From: Intrasporangiaceae bacterium
Lineage (GTDB): Bacteria > Actinomycetota > Actinomycetes > Actinomycetales > Dermatophilaceae
Length of the DNA: 64,000 bases
Direction: 5' to 3'
NCBI GenBank assembly: GCA_021324575.1
Contig: JAJPIW010000102.1
Location: forward strand, 31,889 to 95,888
The translations under genes and the position numbers were made by a program. The notes beneath the pieces were generated by a model. The model was not told the DNA's origin and did no database searches. It saw only the letters and a list, made by a program, of their open reading frames with translations. Shown piece by piece: positions 9,114 to 17,171 of this stretch (position 1 is its first letter; every line of letters begins with the position of its first letter).

Positions 9114-9542
9114 TCAGACCGACAGCGGGTTCACCCAGCGCACCTCGGAGAAGCGCGCGAAGTCACTGTCGGCGGAGACGACCGCCACGCCGAGCTCCAG
9201 GGCGAGAGCAGCGAGCTGGGCGTCGGGAACGAGGTTGCCCGTCACGTGATGGCGTCGGGCGAGGTCGGCGTAGAGGCGCGCGGTTCGTTCGGTGGTTGGT
9301 GGCACCCATGACGGACCCGCTTGCAACCAGGCGTCGACATGGTCCTGAGCCTTCGCCGCCGTCAGTGGGGATGCCACGATCCGCGGATGGGTCGAGATCT
9401 GCAGGAAGGCGCCAAGGGTCTGCCAAGGCAGCCCCACACGCTCGTCGCCATTGAGCCGCTCGGTGAGCCACGCTGCCGCCCGATCGTGGTGGGGAGACGT
9501 GACGTCCACCGCGTACAGCAGGACGTTGGCGTCGACGATCAC
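9114..9542 (-). CDS. vapC: PIN-domain ribonuclease, VapC-family toxin
   Basis: A 142-aa PIN-domain protein. It starts MIVDANVLLYAVD, whose Asp4 is the first metal ligand; NLVPDAQLAALALE supplies a central Asp and VVSADSDFARF the C-terminal acidic residue. Family members are Mg-dependent ribonucleases that cleave tRNA or rRNA. The start overlaps the stop of the upstream ribbon-helix-helix gene by four bases, the standard antitoxin-toxin order. It belongs to the PIN subgroup carrying an AFLQISTHPRI-like helix. The RNA target cannot be predicted from sequence. Confidence 0.87.
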   Translation of the reverse strand: MIVDANVLLYAVDVTSPHHDRAAAWLTERLNGDERVGLPWQTLGAFLQISTHPRIVASPLTAAKAQDHVDAWLQAGPSWVPPTTERTARLYADLARRHHVTGNLVPDAQLAALALELGVAVVSADSDFARFSEVRWVNPLSV

Positions 9543-9781
9543 CGGGCCGGATCCGCTTCCTCGTCGAGCAGCTCGAGCACGGCGCCGATGTCACTGACGT
9601 CAACCTTCAGCCCCAGGGGCTCCGAGACGTGGACGTACGGGTGGGCTGGTAGGCCGCTCGCCCGCGACATCCCGCGCCGAGCCAACAGGTTGAGAGCCTC
9701 GCTGGGCCCCAGACCCTGCTCGCGGCGGAGTCGCTCGAGCTCTGCCGACACGTCATCGGCGACTGTGATCGTCGTCCTCAT
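9539..9781 (-). CDS. vapB: Ribbon-helix-helix antitoxin, VapB-like
   Basis: An 80-aa protein. Its N-terminus RTTITVADDVSAELERLRREQG is the beta-strand plus helix of a ribbon-helix-helix DNA-binding domain, and the acidic C-terminal tail (DVSDIGAVLELLDEEAD) is the type that wraps the cognate toxin. I chose the ATG at 9781, where the RTTITV strand begins, over an in-frame ATG 39 nt upstream with no domain support. Coupled to vapC by overlap. The pair likely autorepresses its own promoter in the 9782-9850 gap. Confidence 0.82.
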   Translation of the reverse strand: MRTTITVADDVSAELERLRREQGLGPSEALNLLARRGMSRASGLPAHPYVHVSEPLGLKVDVSDIGAVLELLDEEADPAR

Positions 9782-9850
9782 GCCGGCATCCCTAGCATCA
9801 TGATGCGCGTTCAGAGACATCGCGATGCGCGGCGGGAAAGCCGGCGATAG

Positions 9851-10465
9851 CTATCCAGCCTTGACGAAGGCGCGCACGCTGTCGGCGATCATCTGAACGG
9901 CGATGGCCGACAGCAGCAGTCCCGCGATCCGGGTGAGCAGGACGATGCCACTCTCCCGGAGGATGCGGTGCAGACTTCCCGCGAAGTGGAAGGTCAGCCA
10001 CACGATGACCAGGGCCGCCACGAGCGCCAGCCCGACCGATACCAGCTCCGCTGTCCCAGAAGCCTTCTGGACGGCGAGCATCGTGGCGACGATGGCACCG
10101 GGACCGGCGAGCAGTGGAGTCCCCAGGGGTACCAGAGCCACGTTGACCCCGGCGTCGGCGTGCTCCTCCGAGTCGCTCCCGGTCAACAGGTCGAGGGCGA
10201 CGATGAGGAGCAGCAGCCCACCCGCGCCCTGGAGTGCGGGCAGCGAGATGTGCAGGTAGTCCAGGATCCGCTGCCCGAACACGGCGAACGACGCGATGAC
10301 CCCCAGCGCGACGAGGGACGCCCGACGGGCCGCGGCCCGACGGGCTCCGGGCGCAAGACTCCGGGTGAGGCCGAGGAACACCGGGATCGCACCAGGCGGG
10401 TCGAGGATGACGAGCAGGGTGACGAACGTCGAGACGAACATCTGGCCCGCGAAGACCCCACTCAC
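9851..10465 (-). CDS. MarC-family integral membrane protein
   Basis: A 204-aa hydrophobic protein with about six membrane segments. The opening FVSTFVTLLVILDPPGAIPVFLGLT is the MarC signature (DP-G--P followed by a polar turn), and GTPLLAGPGAIVATML is the second conserved half-repeat. MarC proteins are of unsettled function; the old multiple-antibiotic-resistance assignment has been withdrawn for E. coli. It starts at a GTG that overlaps the stop of the upstream PHP gene, so the two are coupled. Confidence 0.85.
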   Translation of the reverse strand: MSGVFAGQMFVSTFVTLLVILDPPGAIPVFLGLTRSLAPGARRAAARRASLVALGVIASFAVFGQRILDYLHISLPALQGAGGLLLLIVALDLLTGSDSEEHADAGVNVALVPLGTPLLAGPGAIVATMLAVQKASGTAELVSVGLALVAALVIVWLTFHFAGSLHRILRESGIVLLTRIAGLLLSAIAVQMIADSVRAFVKAG

Positions 10466-11313
10466 GGCCGAACCACCCGGATGCCGCTCACGGCCTCGGC
10501 CTCGATCTGCGCCAACACCTCCAGAGACGTCGTGTACTCGCCGAGCCGGTTCAGCTTCCCCTCACCGTGGAAGTCGCTCGACCCGGTCGTGAACAGCCCG
10601 AGCGACCGCGCCAGGTCGTGGCCATGGGCGCGCTGCTGGGCCGTGTGGTCGCGGTGCTCGACCTCGAGCCCACCCAGACCCGCGCCCGCCATGGACGCGA
10701 TGACGGAGTCGGCCACGACGCGGCCCCGAGCCGACGCGAACGGGTGCGCCATCACCGGCACGCCACCGGCGCGGCGGACGAGCCGGACGGCGGCGACCGG
10801 GTCGGGTGCGTAGTGCGAGACGAAGTAGGGACTCCGATCCGACAGATAGTCGGCGAACGCCGAGCTCCGGTCCGGGACAACACCTTTGGCCACCAAGGCA
10901 TCGGCGATGTGCGGCCGACCGACGGTGGTCTCGGGGCCGTCCACCTGACCCAGCACATCGGCATACGAGATCGGTATGCCGGCCGCAGCCATCCGCTCGA
11001 CCATCCGCTGCAACCGGGTGACCCGGCTGCGGCGTGCGTGCTCCAGCTCCTCCGCAAGCGCCTCGTCCGCGGGGTCCGGCAGGTAGCCGAGCAGGTGGAT
11101 GCTGGTCCCGCGGTGGCTGCACGAGATCTCGATCCCGCGCACGAGCGCGACGCCGTATGCCGTGCTCGCGCCGACCGCCTCGTCCCACCCGGCCGTCGTG
11201 TCGTGGTCGGTGAGCGCAACGGTCGACAACCCGGCGTCGCGGGCAGCCGCCACGACCTCGGTCGGCGACGTCGTGCCGTCGCTGGCGGTGGAGTGCGCGT
11301 GGAGGTCGATCAT
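10462..11313 (-). CDS. PHP-domain phosphoesterase (nucleoside 3',5'-bisphosphate phosphatase/RNase AM type)
   Basis: A 283-aa PHP protein with all metal-binding motifs in order: DLHAHSTASDG near the start, ALTDHDT, RGIEISC, VMAHPFA and GSSDFHGEGKLNRLG near the end. The closest known activity for this subgroup is YciV/RNase AM, which removes nucleotides from pAp and short RNAs. I chose the ATG at 11313 immediately before DLHAHS. TACGCT lies 9 nt upstream and may be a leaderless -10. An inverted octamer pair (10959/10974) lies within the coding sequence. Confidence 0.86.
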   Translation of the reverse strand: MIDLHAHSTASDGTTSPTEVVAAARDAGLSTVALTDHDTTAGWDEAVGASTAYGVALVRGIEISCSHRGTSIHLLGYLPDPADEALAEELEHARRSRVTRLQRMVERMAAAGIPISYADVLGQVDGPETTVGRPHIADALVAKGVVPDRSSAFADYLSDRSPYFVSHYAPDPVAAVRLVRRAGGVPVMAHPFASARGRVVADSVIASMAGAGLGGLEVEHRDHTAQQRAHGHDLARSLGLFTTGSSDFHGEGKLNRLGEYTTSLEVLAQIEAEAVSGIRVVRP

Positions 11314-11364
11314 GGCGGACCCAGCGTAGGCCCGCGGCATACGGTCGAGGTCGACGCCCGGGCG

Positions 11365-11391
11365 AAACCTCGGGGACCGTCCCGTGCGTAG
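11365..11391 (+). promoter_or_regulatory. ECF-type promoter of sigma module 1
   Basis: AAACC (11365-11369), a 17-nt spacer, then CGTAG (11387-11391), 27 nt upstream of the TTG start at 11418. Matching AACC...CGTA pairs precede both paralogous sigma genes at 13799-13824 and 15423-15448, suggesting autoregulation. Confidence 0.55.
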
Positions 11392-11417
11392 AGGAGGAGA
11401 GGGCGAGGAGGTGAGCG

Positions 11418-11921
11418 TTGGACGGCGAGGCCAAGCGGGGCAGGGACCGTGACTTCACGGCGTTCGTCGCGAGCGCGACGCCGTCGCTGATGCGGACCGC
11501 CCTGCTCCTGACCGACTCCCAGGCCGCGGCACAGGACCTGGTCCAGGCGACGTTCGTCAAGGTCTACCTCGCGTGGCCGAAGGTGCGTCAGGGAACGGCG
11601 ACGGCGTACGCGCGCCGGGTCCTCGTCAACGAGCGCACCGACACCTGGCGACGCACCCGACGCGAGGTCGTCGTCGGTGAGGTTCCGGACGTGCGGTCCA
11701 CGCCGGCGGCGGAGAACGGAGAACGGGAGCAGGTGCTCGCCATGCTCCGCCAGCTGCCGGCGACCCAGCGCAAGGTGATCGTCCTGCGCTACTACGAGGA
11801 CCTCTCCGAGCAGACCACTGCCGACCACCTGGGCCTGTCGGTCAGCGCGGTCAAGAGCGCGACCCATCGGGCGATGACGACGCTGCGAACCATCATGAGC
11901 AATGAGGAGGCCCGGCCATGA
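11418..11921 (+). CDS. SigE-family ECF sigma factor, module 1
   Basis: A 167-aa ECF sigma factor of the streptomycete SigE-like family. Region 2 spans TAFVASATPSLMRTALLLT through RRVLVNERTDTWRR; region 4 is QLPATQRKVIVLRYYEDLSEQ followed by the helix-turn-helix ADHLGLSVSAVKSATHRAMTTL. An in-frame TGA at 11412 rules out a longer protein, and GAGGAG (11405-11410) sits 7 nt before TTG 11418, so TTG is the start. The stop overlaps the partner membrane-protein gene (ATGA). Two paralogous modules follow at 13873 and 15485. Confidence 0.87.
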   Translation: MDGEAKRGRDRDFTAFVASATPSLMRTALLLTDSQAAAQDLVQATFVKVYLAWPKVRQGTATAYARRVLVNERTDTWRRTRREVVVGEVPDVRSTPAAENGEREQVLAMLRQLPATQRKVIVLRYYEDLSEQTTADHLGLSVSAVKSATHRAMTTLRTIMSNEEARP

Positions 11922-13021
11922 GCCAGGCGACCGACACCTTCGAGCGAGACCTGCGGGCCGTACTCCACTCCGCCATCGACGGCACCAACGTCCCGCTCGG
12001 TGTCCCCACGACCGACATCCTCGAGAGCGCCAGCCGAACTCGTCGTCGTCGCAACATGATTCGCACCGTCGGCGGGGTTGCGGCTGTCTCGATCCTGGCC
12101 TCGGGCATCTGGGTCGGCGTCGCGCACCACGGTACGGACAACCTGCAACCGGGCGGACCCCCGACGACCGTGACGATGCTCGAGGCACAGACCGGAGGAA
12201 GCGCGGTGACCCTTCCCACCGTCCGGGTTGTCACCGACGCCCGGGGCTTCACCATCACCACGGGTGCCGATCCCACGGCTGTCATCGGCACGATCGCCAG
12301 TGGGAAGCACCCCATGTGGCTGCGCTCGCAGAGCGACCCGACCGTGCGTTACGGGATCGTCCCTCCGGCGACGACCCTTCCCCAGCCGTGGCCGGCGGCG
12401 GTCCAGCCGGTCGGGCATGCCCTGACCCTCCTGGGCGACGGCAGCGCGGTCTTCGTCATGAAGTTCGCGTCGGCCGCGGACGCCGCCCAGGCTGCCCGCG
12501 CCGTGACGTTCTCGACGGCGGCCACGACGTTCGACGACGGGCGCACGGCGCCGATGACGACCCTGGACTCGCAGACCGACCTCGTGGCCTTCCTGGACTC
12601 CAGCGCTCGGACGGTCGGGATTCGGGACGGGCTCCTGGGCGGCCCGGAAGGTGTCCCCGTGGTAGCCGCGGGTGCCCTCAAGTACACGAGGACCGCTGCA
12701 CCCCCGGCCACGATCCGCCCCGACGGCGCCGCGTTGGCGTCCACCCAGGGCGTGGCCGACGGGGGAACCACGGCACTGGACACCAAGGAGGTCGACGTCG
12801 TCACGGCATACGGGGTCGTCCCCAAGCACGCGACCGGCGTGTCCCTATGGGCCGGCGGCTCCAGGATCCAGTCCACCCTCCTGACCGGTGAGCTTCCAGG
12901 GACGGACTACCTCGCCTTCTACACGAGCTTCATCCGTGACAAGGGCAAGGGTGCGCCGGCCACCTCGGTCTCCTGGACCGACCCGACCACCGGCGCGCAG
13001 CACACGCACAGGGTGGGCTGA
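11918..13021 (+). CDS. Single-pass membrane protein paired with ECF sigma factor, module 1
   Basis: A 367-aa protein with a ~45-residue cytoplasmic N-terminus, an Arg-rich stop (SRTRRRRN), one membrane segment (about residues 48-66) and a large extracellular domain rich in Thr, Asp and Gly. It has no HxxxCxxC zinc anti-sigma motif. Coupling to the sigma gene by ATGA and the cytosol-membrane-exterior layout suggest a non-canonical anti-sigma or sensor. The C-terminus (VSWTDPTTGAQHTHR) matches those of the two paralogues (ITWTGADGQQHSGR, VTWIDQAGTRHTWR). No known family recognised. Confidence 0.75.
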   Translation: MSQATDTFERDLRAVLHSAIDGTNVPLGVPTTDILESASRTRRRRNMIRTVGGVAAVSILASGIWVGVAHHGTDNLQPGGPPTTVTMLEAQTGGSAVTLPTVRVVTDARGFTITTGADPTAVIGTIASGKHPMWLRSQSDPTVRYGIVPPATTLPQPWPAAVQPVGHALTLLGDGSAVFVMKFASAADAAQAARAVTFSTAATTFDDGRTAPMTTLDSQTDLVAFLDSSARTVGIRDGLLGGPEGVPVVAAGALKYTRTAAPPATIRPDGAALASTQGVADGGTTALDTKEVDVVTAYGVVPKHATGVSLWAGGSRIQSTLLTGELPGTDYLAFYTSFIRDKGKGAPATSVSWTDPTTGAQHTHRVG

Positions 13022-13044
13022 CCGCGCGGCTACCCTTGCCTGGC

Positions 13045-13755
13045 ATGGGGACCGAGGACTCGCACGCCACTGAGACGACCGAGAACGAGCCGGAGGTGCG
13101 CAACGCGGAGCGGCTGAAGTTCTTCACCGATGCCGTCGTGGCCATCGCGATGACGCTGCTCATCCTGCCGCTGCTGGAGAGCATCGCCGAGGCGTCGAAC
13201 GAGCACCACACCCCGCACGAGTGGCTGAGTGAGCACGGCGGTCAGCTGTTCAGCTTCGCGCTCAGCTTCGCCATCATCGCCAGCTTCTGGCGCAGCCACC
13301 ACGAGCTCTTCGAAGGGGTCCGCGGGTTCACCGGCGGCCTGATGTGGCTCAACCTCGCGTGGATGCTCGGCATCGTCTGGCTTCCCGTCCCGACGGCGAT
13401 CGTCGGCGCGGCCAACATGCCTACCGATGTCACCGTCGTCCTGCTCTACATCGGCACCATGCTGGCGACGAGCCTGCTGCTCCTGGCGATGACCCTCCTC
13501 GTGCGCAGGCACCCGGAGCTGGCCGAGCCCGGCGTTCCCCGTCGCGAGCACGGGGTCTCGGTGGCCGCTGCGACGAGCATCCTGTTCACCGTGTCGCTCG
13601 TCATCGCCCTGGTCATCGTGGCGACCTTCGAGGGAGCGGGCGGCAAGGCCTACTACGCCCTCTTCGTGCTTTTCCTCACCGCGCCGCTGGAGAACCTCCT
13701 CTACAAACGCCTCGAGAGGCGCAAGACGCCGTCTCCCTCGCCGACCAAGTCCTGA
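13045..13755 (+). CDS. TMEM175/DUF1211-family membrane protein, probable potassium channel
   Basis: A 236-aa protein with six predicted membrane segments. NAERLKFFTDAVVAIAMTLLI is the DUF1211 signature (R-x3-F-[ST]-D-A-V-x-A-I-A-x-T). Prokaryotic TMEM175 proteins are six-helix K+ channels assembling as tetramers, lacking the TVGYG filter. There is no Shine-Dalgarno; TACCCT (13031-13036) sits 8 nt before the ATG, suggesting a leaderless transcript. It sits between sigma modules 1 and 2. A functional link to those is possible but unproven. Confidence 0.83.
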   Translation: MGTEDSHATETTENEPEVRNAERLKFFTDAVVAIAMTLLILPLLESIAEASNEHHTPHEWLSEHGGQLFSFALSFAIIASFWRSHHELFEGVRGFTGGLMWLNLAWMLGIVWLPVPTAIVGAANMPTDVTVVLLYIGTMLATSLLLLAMTLLVRRHPELAEPGVPRREHGVSVAAATSILFTVSLVIALVIVATFEGAGGKAYYALFVLFLTAPLENLLYKRLERRKTPSPSPTKS

Positions 13756-13798
13756 ACCGACTCCGTCTCAGCGACGCCGCCCACCCACGGACCTCCTG

Positions 13799-13824
13799 CA
13801 ACCTTTCCCCGTGTACTCCCGTAG
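13799..13824 (+). promoter_or_regulatory. ECF-type promoter of sigma module 2
   Basis: CAACC (13799-13803), 16-nt spacer, CGTAG (13820-13824). The -35 region continues as CCTTTCCCC, nearly identical to module 3 (CCTTTGCCC). It lies 48 nt before the sigma start codon. Confidence 0.6.
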
Positions 13825-13872
13825 TGCTGGGTGTTCGACACCATTGACGTTCGACGCGACGGAAGGGGCAGG

Positions 13873-14406
13873 ATGTTCGGGTCAGCCAAGGCCGAGCGCG
13901 ACGCGGCGTTCACCGAGTTCATGAGGGCGGCGACACCGTCGCTCCTGCGGACCGCCTGGCTGCTCACCGGGTCTGCCGACACCGCTCACGACCTCGTCCA
14001 GGCCGCCCTCGTCAAGACGTATGCCGCGTGGTCGCGTGTCCGTCGCGAGGACGCCGTCGCCTATGCCCGACGGGTCCTGGTCAACGAGAAGACCGACCGC
14101 TGGCGCAAGGGCCACGGCGAGATCACCGTGGCGGAGCTGCCCGAGGCCGCCCAGCGGATGAGCACGACCGTCGAGGACCGCGACGAGGCCGCGCGGCTGC
14201 TCGCCCTGCTCCCCGACCAACAGCGGCGGGTCATCGTCCTGCGCTACTACAACGACCTTTCCGAGCAGGCCGTCGCCGAGATCCTCGGCCTGTCCGTCGG
14301 CGGCGTGAAGTCGTCGGCCTCCCGAGGGCTGGCCGCTTTGCGAGTGCAGCTCGCCGCCGCCTCCTCCACGTCAACCGCCGCTACCACCGAAGGACGGGTC
14401 CGATGA
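13873..14406 (+). CDS. SigE-family ECF sigma factor, module 2
   Basis: A 177-aa ECF sigma factor, close paralogue of the modules on either side. Region 2: TEFMRAATPSLLRTAWLLTGS to RRVLVNEKTDRWRK; region 4: LLPDQQRRVIVLRYYNDLSEQ and AEILGLSVGGVKSSASRGLAAL. Start ATG at 13873 is preceded by GGAAGGGGCAGG. The Ala/Ser/Thr-rich C-terminal tail after the helix-turn-helix is longer than in the siblings. It overlaps the next gene by ATGA. Resemblance is highest to module 3 (AEQAV in place of EQTTA), so module 1 looks like the earlier branch. Confidence 0.87.
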   Translation: MFGSAKAERDAAFTEFMRAATPSLLRTAWLLTGSADTAHDLVQAALVKTYAAWSRVRREDAVAYARRVLVNEKTDRWRKGHGEITVAELPEAAQRMSTTVEDRDEAARLLALLPDQQRRVIVLRYYNDLSEQAVAEILGLSVGGVKSSASRGLAALRVQLAAASSTSTAATTEGRVR

Positions 14407-15422
14407 GCTCTCTGCAGACCGACCACCAGGATGTCCGCACCTTCCTCCGCAGCGCGACCGACGCCGCCGCAACCGCCCTGCACGCACCGGCGCCGGATGC
14501 CATCATCGGGCTCGGCGCCCAGCGGATCCGTCGCCGCCGCCTTGCGGCCGCAGGCAGCGGCCTCGCCGCACTTGCCATTGTCACGTTCGGCACAACCGCC
14601 CTCGGTGGCGGCTTCCACCGCGCTGACCTGCGCCCGGCCCAGAGCACGTCGTCCGCGGCGGACCCGATGCGCCCCGGGACGGTCAAGGTCGTCGTCCCGC
14701 GCAACGCCGGCGCTGACACGACCTACGTGGTGTCGATCTTTCCCGACACGTCAGGTGGCCATGTATACGTCCAGGACGGGACGGGGACCTCGGAGAATGA
14801 CTTTGCCCCTGGCTTCCCGATCGAAGGCGCCACCCCGGACATCCGGCTGGTGATCCTGCCCGCCGACGCCGTGTCGGCCGACCTCCTCCCCGCCGCCCCG
14901 ACTGGAGGGGTCATATCCAGCGGACCGACCCGCGTCCCCGGCACAGCCTGGAGCGTCATGGCCTTCCGGTATGACTTCGCCCCAACCTCGGGCCCCGCCA
15001 CCGCCATCTGGTTCCGCGCGGATGGCACACCCGTCACCCGTTCCGGGGCCGGTTCGGTGGTCGACTTCGGCGAGGTCAAGGTCTGGCTGGACAAGGACGC
15101 TGACCGGGCCGGCTTGTCCGTTGACGGCAACCGGGGGGCGTTCGCGATGGCCGGACACGGCCCCCTGAACGCCTTCGAGATGAGCAAGTCCCCCGACGCC
15201 AAGACGTGGTTCATCGGCGGCTTCATCGAGGGCCCCGCGACGAACATCCGGGCAACCCTGGACAAGGCCGGTCAACGTCAGCTCGGGGACATCCGGGCCA
15301 AACCGATCCCGGGAACGGCTTGGACGGCGTTCGTCATCCAGGTGATGACCGGCGGCCCTGGCCCAGCCGCAACCATCACCTGGACCGGTGCCGACGGGCA
15401 GCAGCACTCCGGCCGCGCTTGA
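14403..15422 (+). CDS. Single-pass membrane protein paired with ECF sigma factor, module 2
   Basis: A 339-aa protein with an N-terminal cytoplasmic stretch, an Arg block (QRIRRRRLA), one membrane helix (about residues 46-66) and an extracellular domain of ~270 residues. No zinc-finger anti-sigma motif is present. The C-terminus ends ITWTGADGQQHSGR, aligned with those of the module 1 and 3 partners, and a PGTAWTAFVIQ-like strand precedes it in each. The stop overlaps the -35 of the module 3 promoter. Likely regulator or sensor for its sigma factor; function inferred from pairing only. Confidence 0.73.
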   Translation: MSSLQTDHQDVRTFLRSATDAAATALHAPAPDAIIGLGAQRIRRRRLAAAGSGLAALAIVTFGTTALGGGFHRADLRPAQSTSSAADPMRPGTVKVVVPRNAGADTTYVVSIFPDTSGGHVYVQDGTGTSENDFAPGFPIEGATPDIRLVILPADAVSADLLPAAPTGGVISSGPTRVPGTAWSVMAFRYDFAPTSGPATAIWFRADGTPVTRSGAGSVVDFGEVKVWLDKDADRAGLSVDGNRGAFAMAGHGPLNAFEMSKSPDAKTWFIGGFIEGPATNIRATLDKAGQRQLGDIRAKPIPGTAWTAFVIQVMTGGPGPAATITWTGADGQQHSGRA

Positions 15423-15448
15423 CAACCTTTGCCCTGCCTGCTTCGTAA
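15423..15448 (+). promoter_or_regulatory. ECF-type promoter of sigma module 3
   Basis: CAACC (15423-15427), 16-nt spacer, CGTAA (15444-15448), directly after the module 2 stop codon and 36 nt before the GTG start. Nearly identical -35 context to module 2. Confidence 0.6.
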
Positions 15449-15484
15449 GGCATGGTGTGCGAGGTCAGCCAGGGAGGGAAGAAC

Positions 15485-15991
15485 GTGAGCAACAGCAGCA
15501 AGGCCGAGCGTGACCTTGCCTTCGCGGAGTTCATGCGCGACGCGACCCCGTCGCTCATGCGGACGGCGTGGTTGCTGACGGGCAGCACCGAGGCGGCGCA
15601 CGACCTGGTGCAGGCGGCTCTCGTCAAGACATATGCCGCATGGCACCGGGTCAGGGAGGACTCCGCTCTCGCGTACGCCCGCCGGATCCTGGTCAACCAG
15701 CGCACCGACACCTGGCGCGGCACGAGGCGCGAGGTGACCGTCGAGCAGGTGCCCGAGACCCCGCACACCGACGGGACGGCCGTCGACGACCGGGACCACC
15801 TCGTCCGGCTCCTGGCCGTCCTGCCCGAGCAGCAGCGGCGGGTGGTCGTCCTCCGGCACTACAACGACCTCTCCGAGCAAGCGGTCGCCGACCTACTCGG
15901 CATCAGCGTCGGCTCGGTCAAGTCGGCCGCCTCTCGCGGTCTGGCCGCACTTCGCGAGCACCACATCGGCACCGAAGGAGGAGTTCGATGA
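15485..15991 (+). CDS. SigE-family ECF sigma factor, module 3
   Basis: A 168-aa ECF sigma factor. Region 2: AEFMRDATPSLMRTAWLLTGS to RRILVNQRTDTWRG; region 4: VLPEQQRRVVVLRHYNDLSEQ and ADLLGISVGSVKSAASRGLAAL. I chose GTG 15485 because AGGGAGG (15471-15477) is 7 nt upstream and homology to the siblings begins there; an in-frame ATG at 15452 would sit on the promoter. The stop overlaps its partner (ATGA). Confidence 0.87.
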   Translation: MSNSSKAERDLAFAEFMRDATPSLMRTAWLLTGSTEAAHDLVQAALVKTYAAWHRVREDSALAYARRILVNQRTDTWRGTRREVTVEQVPETPHTDGTAVDDRDHLVRLLAVLPEQQRRVVVLRHYNDLSEQAVADLLGISVGSVKSAASRGLAALREHHIGTEGGVR

Positions 15992-17067
15992 GCGGCGACC
16001 GCTTCCTCGAGACCCTGCGTGAGGAGATGGGTTCGGTCCTTGCCGATGTCGCTCCCGAACAGCACAGCCCGTCCCTTGCTGCCGTGACGGCTGGCGGACG
16101 TCGGCTGGTCCGGCGGCGTCGAGCGGTGTGGTCGGCGGGGGTGGCGATGGCAGCCCTGGCGATGGTGGCGATGGTCTCTTTCGGCCCCCTTGGCGAGGGC
16201 CGAGCGGCTCCCGTGCTGCCCGGCGCGACCGCGTCACATGCGTCGCCGAACCGGGCTGTCGGCACGGTCGAGGTGTGGGCACCACGCCCGGACGGGTCGG
16301 TCACCCGCTTCCGGGTCGCCCTGACGCGGCACCCGGACGGCTCAGGGAGCATCAATGCCCGCTCCCTGGTCAGTTCCGACTCCGCCGCAGCCACGGTCAG
16401 CCATCTCGTGGGCTCCGTGGCCGAGGCGTCGAACGGGCTGGACTACCTCGCGGTCATCCCCACCGGCGCTCAAGGCCCCCAAATCCTGGATGCTCACAAG
16501 CCAAAGGGCACCACCCAGTCCGGTCCCCCGACCGACGTCCCCGGGTTGCCGTTGCAGTTGGTGGTATTCAGCTTCGCCAACCTGCACGACGCACCGCCGC
16601 ACAGGGTGGTCTGGTTCCGGCCTGACGGGACCCCCTCCACGAACACCGAGGTAGGCGGCCAAGCGCAATGGACGGTCGGAGGCCAGTCCCGTCGGGTTTG
16701 GGCCCTTCCCGGGGCCGGATGGCTGGGAGGCACCGAGAAGCTCTCAACTCCCTTGCAGCCCCTCTCGACCACCTCAGCCCTCTCCGAGCTGAGGTTCAAC
16801 GACGTCGAGGACGGCAGTGGAGTGGTGCATGCGGTGAGAGCGTATGCCGTGAAGGGCGGCGTGCGTTCCGGCTCGGTCGTCGTGCAGTCGCCCCCAGGTC
16901 ACACGGGCCTGACCACGAGTGTCGCCCCGATCGGCACGACGGGGTTCACTGCGATCTTCGTGGCGGTCCAGGTGCCCTACGACGCGGTCGCTACGGCCAC
17001 CGGGACGGCGGTCGAGAAGGTGACCTGGATCGACCAGGCAGGCACCCGGCATACGTGGAGGCCGTGA
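15988..17067 (+). CDS. Single-pass membrane protein paired with ECF sigma factor, module 3
   Basis: A 359-aa paralogue of the preceding partner proteins: cytoplasmic N-terminus (about 45 residues), Arg block (RRLVRRRRAVW), one membrane helix (about residues 47-64) and a large extracellular domain. The final strand VTWIDQAGTRHTWRP matches the conserved C-terminus of the other two. No HxxxCxxC motif. The extracellular middle has diverged strongly among the three, suggesting different ligands or partners. A hairpin terminator complex follows (17123-17202). Confidence 0.73.
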   Translation: MSGDRFLETLREEMGSVLADVAPEQHSPSLAAVTAGGRRLVRRRRAVWSAGVAMAALAMVAMVSFGPLGEGRAAPVLPGATASHASPNRAVGTVEVWAPRPDGSVTRFRVALTRHPDGSGSINARSLVSSDSAAATVSHLVGSVAEASNGLDYLAVIPTGAQGPQILDAHKPKGTTQSGPPTDVPGLPLQLVVFSFANLHDAPPHRVVWFRPDGTPSTNTEVGGQAQWTVGGQSRRVWALPGAGWLGGTEKLSTPLQPLSTTSALSELRFNDVEDGSGVVHAVRAYAVKGGVRSGSVVVQSPPGHTGLTTSVAPIGTTGFTAIFVAVQVPYDAVATATGTAVEKVTWIDQAGTRHTWRP

Positions 17068-17122
17068 GTCGTCCCTGCGCCAAAACGCTTGCCGTGCATC
17101 GCCCGCCGCCGGTTTCCGTCCG

Positions 17123-17171
17123 ACTCAGCAGAGCTTGGGTCACTCAGCACAGGTTGCACCTTCTGCTGAGT
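17123..17171. repeat. 10-bp inverted repeat between convergent genes
   Basis: ACTCAGCAGA (17123-17132) and TCTGCTGAGT (17162-17171) are perfect reverse complements. ACTCAGCA recurs directly inside the loop (about 17142). It directly abuts the hairpin at 17171-17202, forming a compound 3' structure after sigma module 3. Confidence 0.55.

Noticed and set aside
9114..9820. Possible complete defence island around the VapBC pair
   Set aside because: Neighbouring genes (MarC, PHP, ETF) are housekeeping or metabolic; no other defence gene is adjacent.
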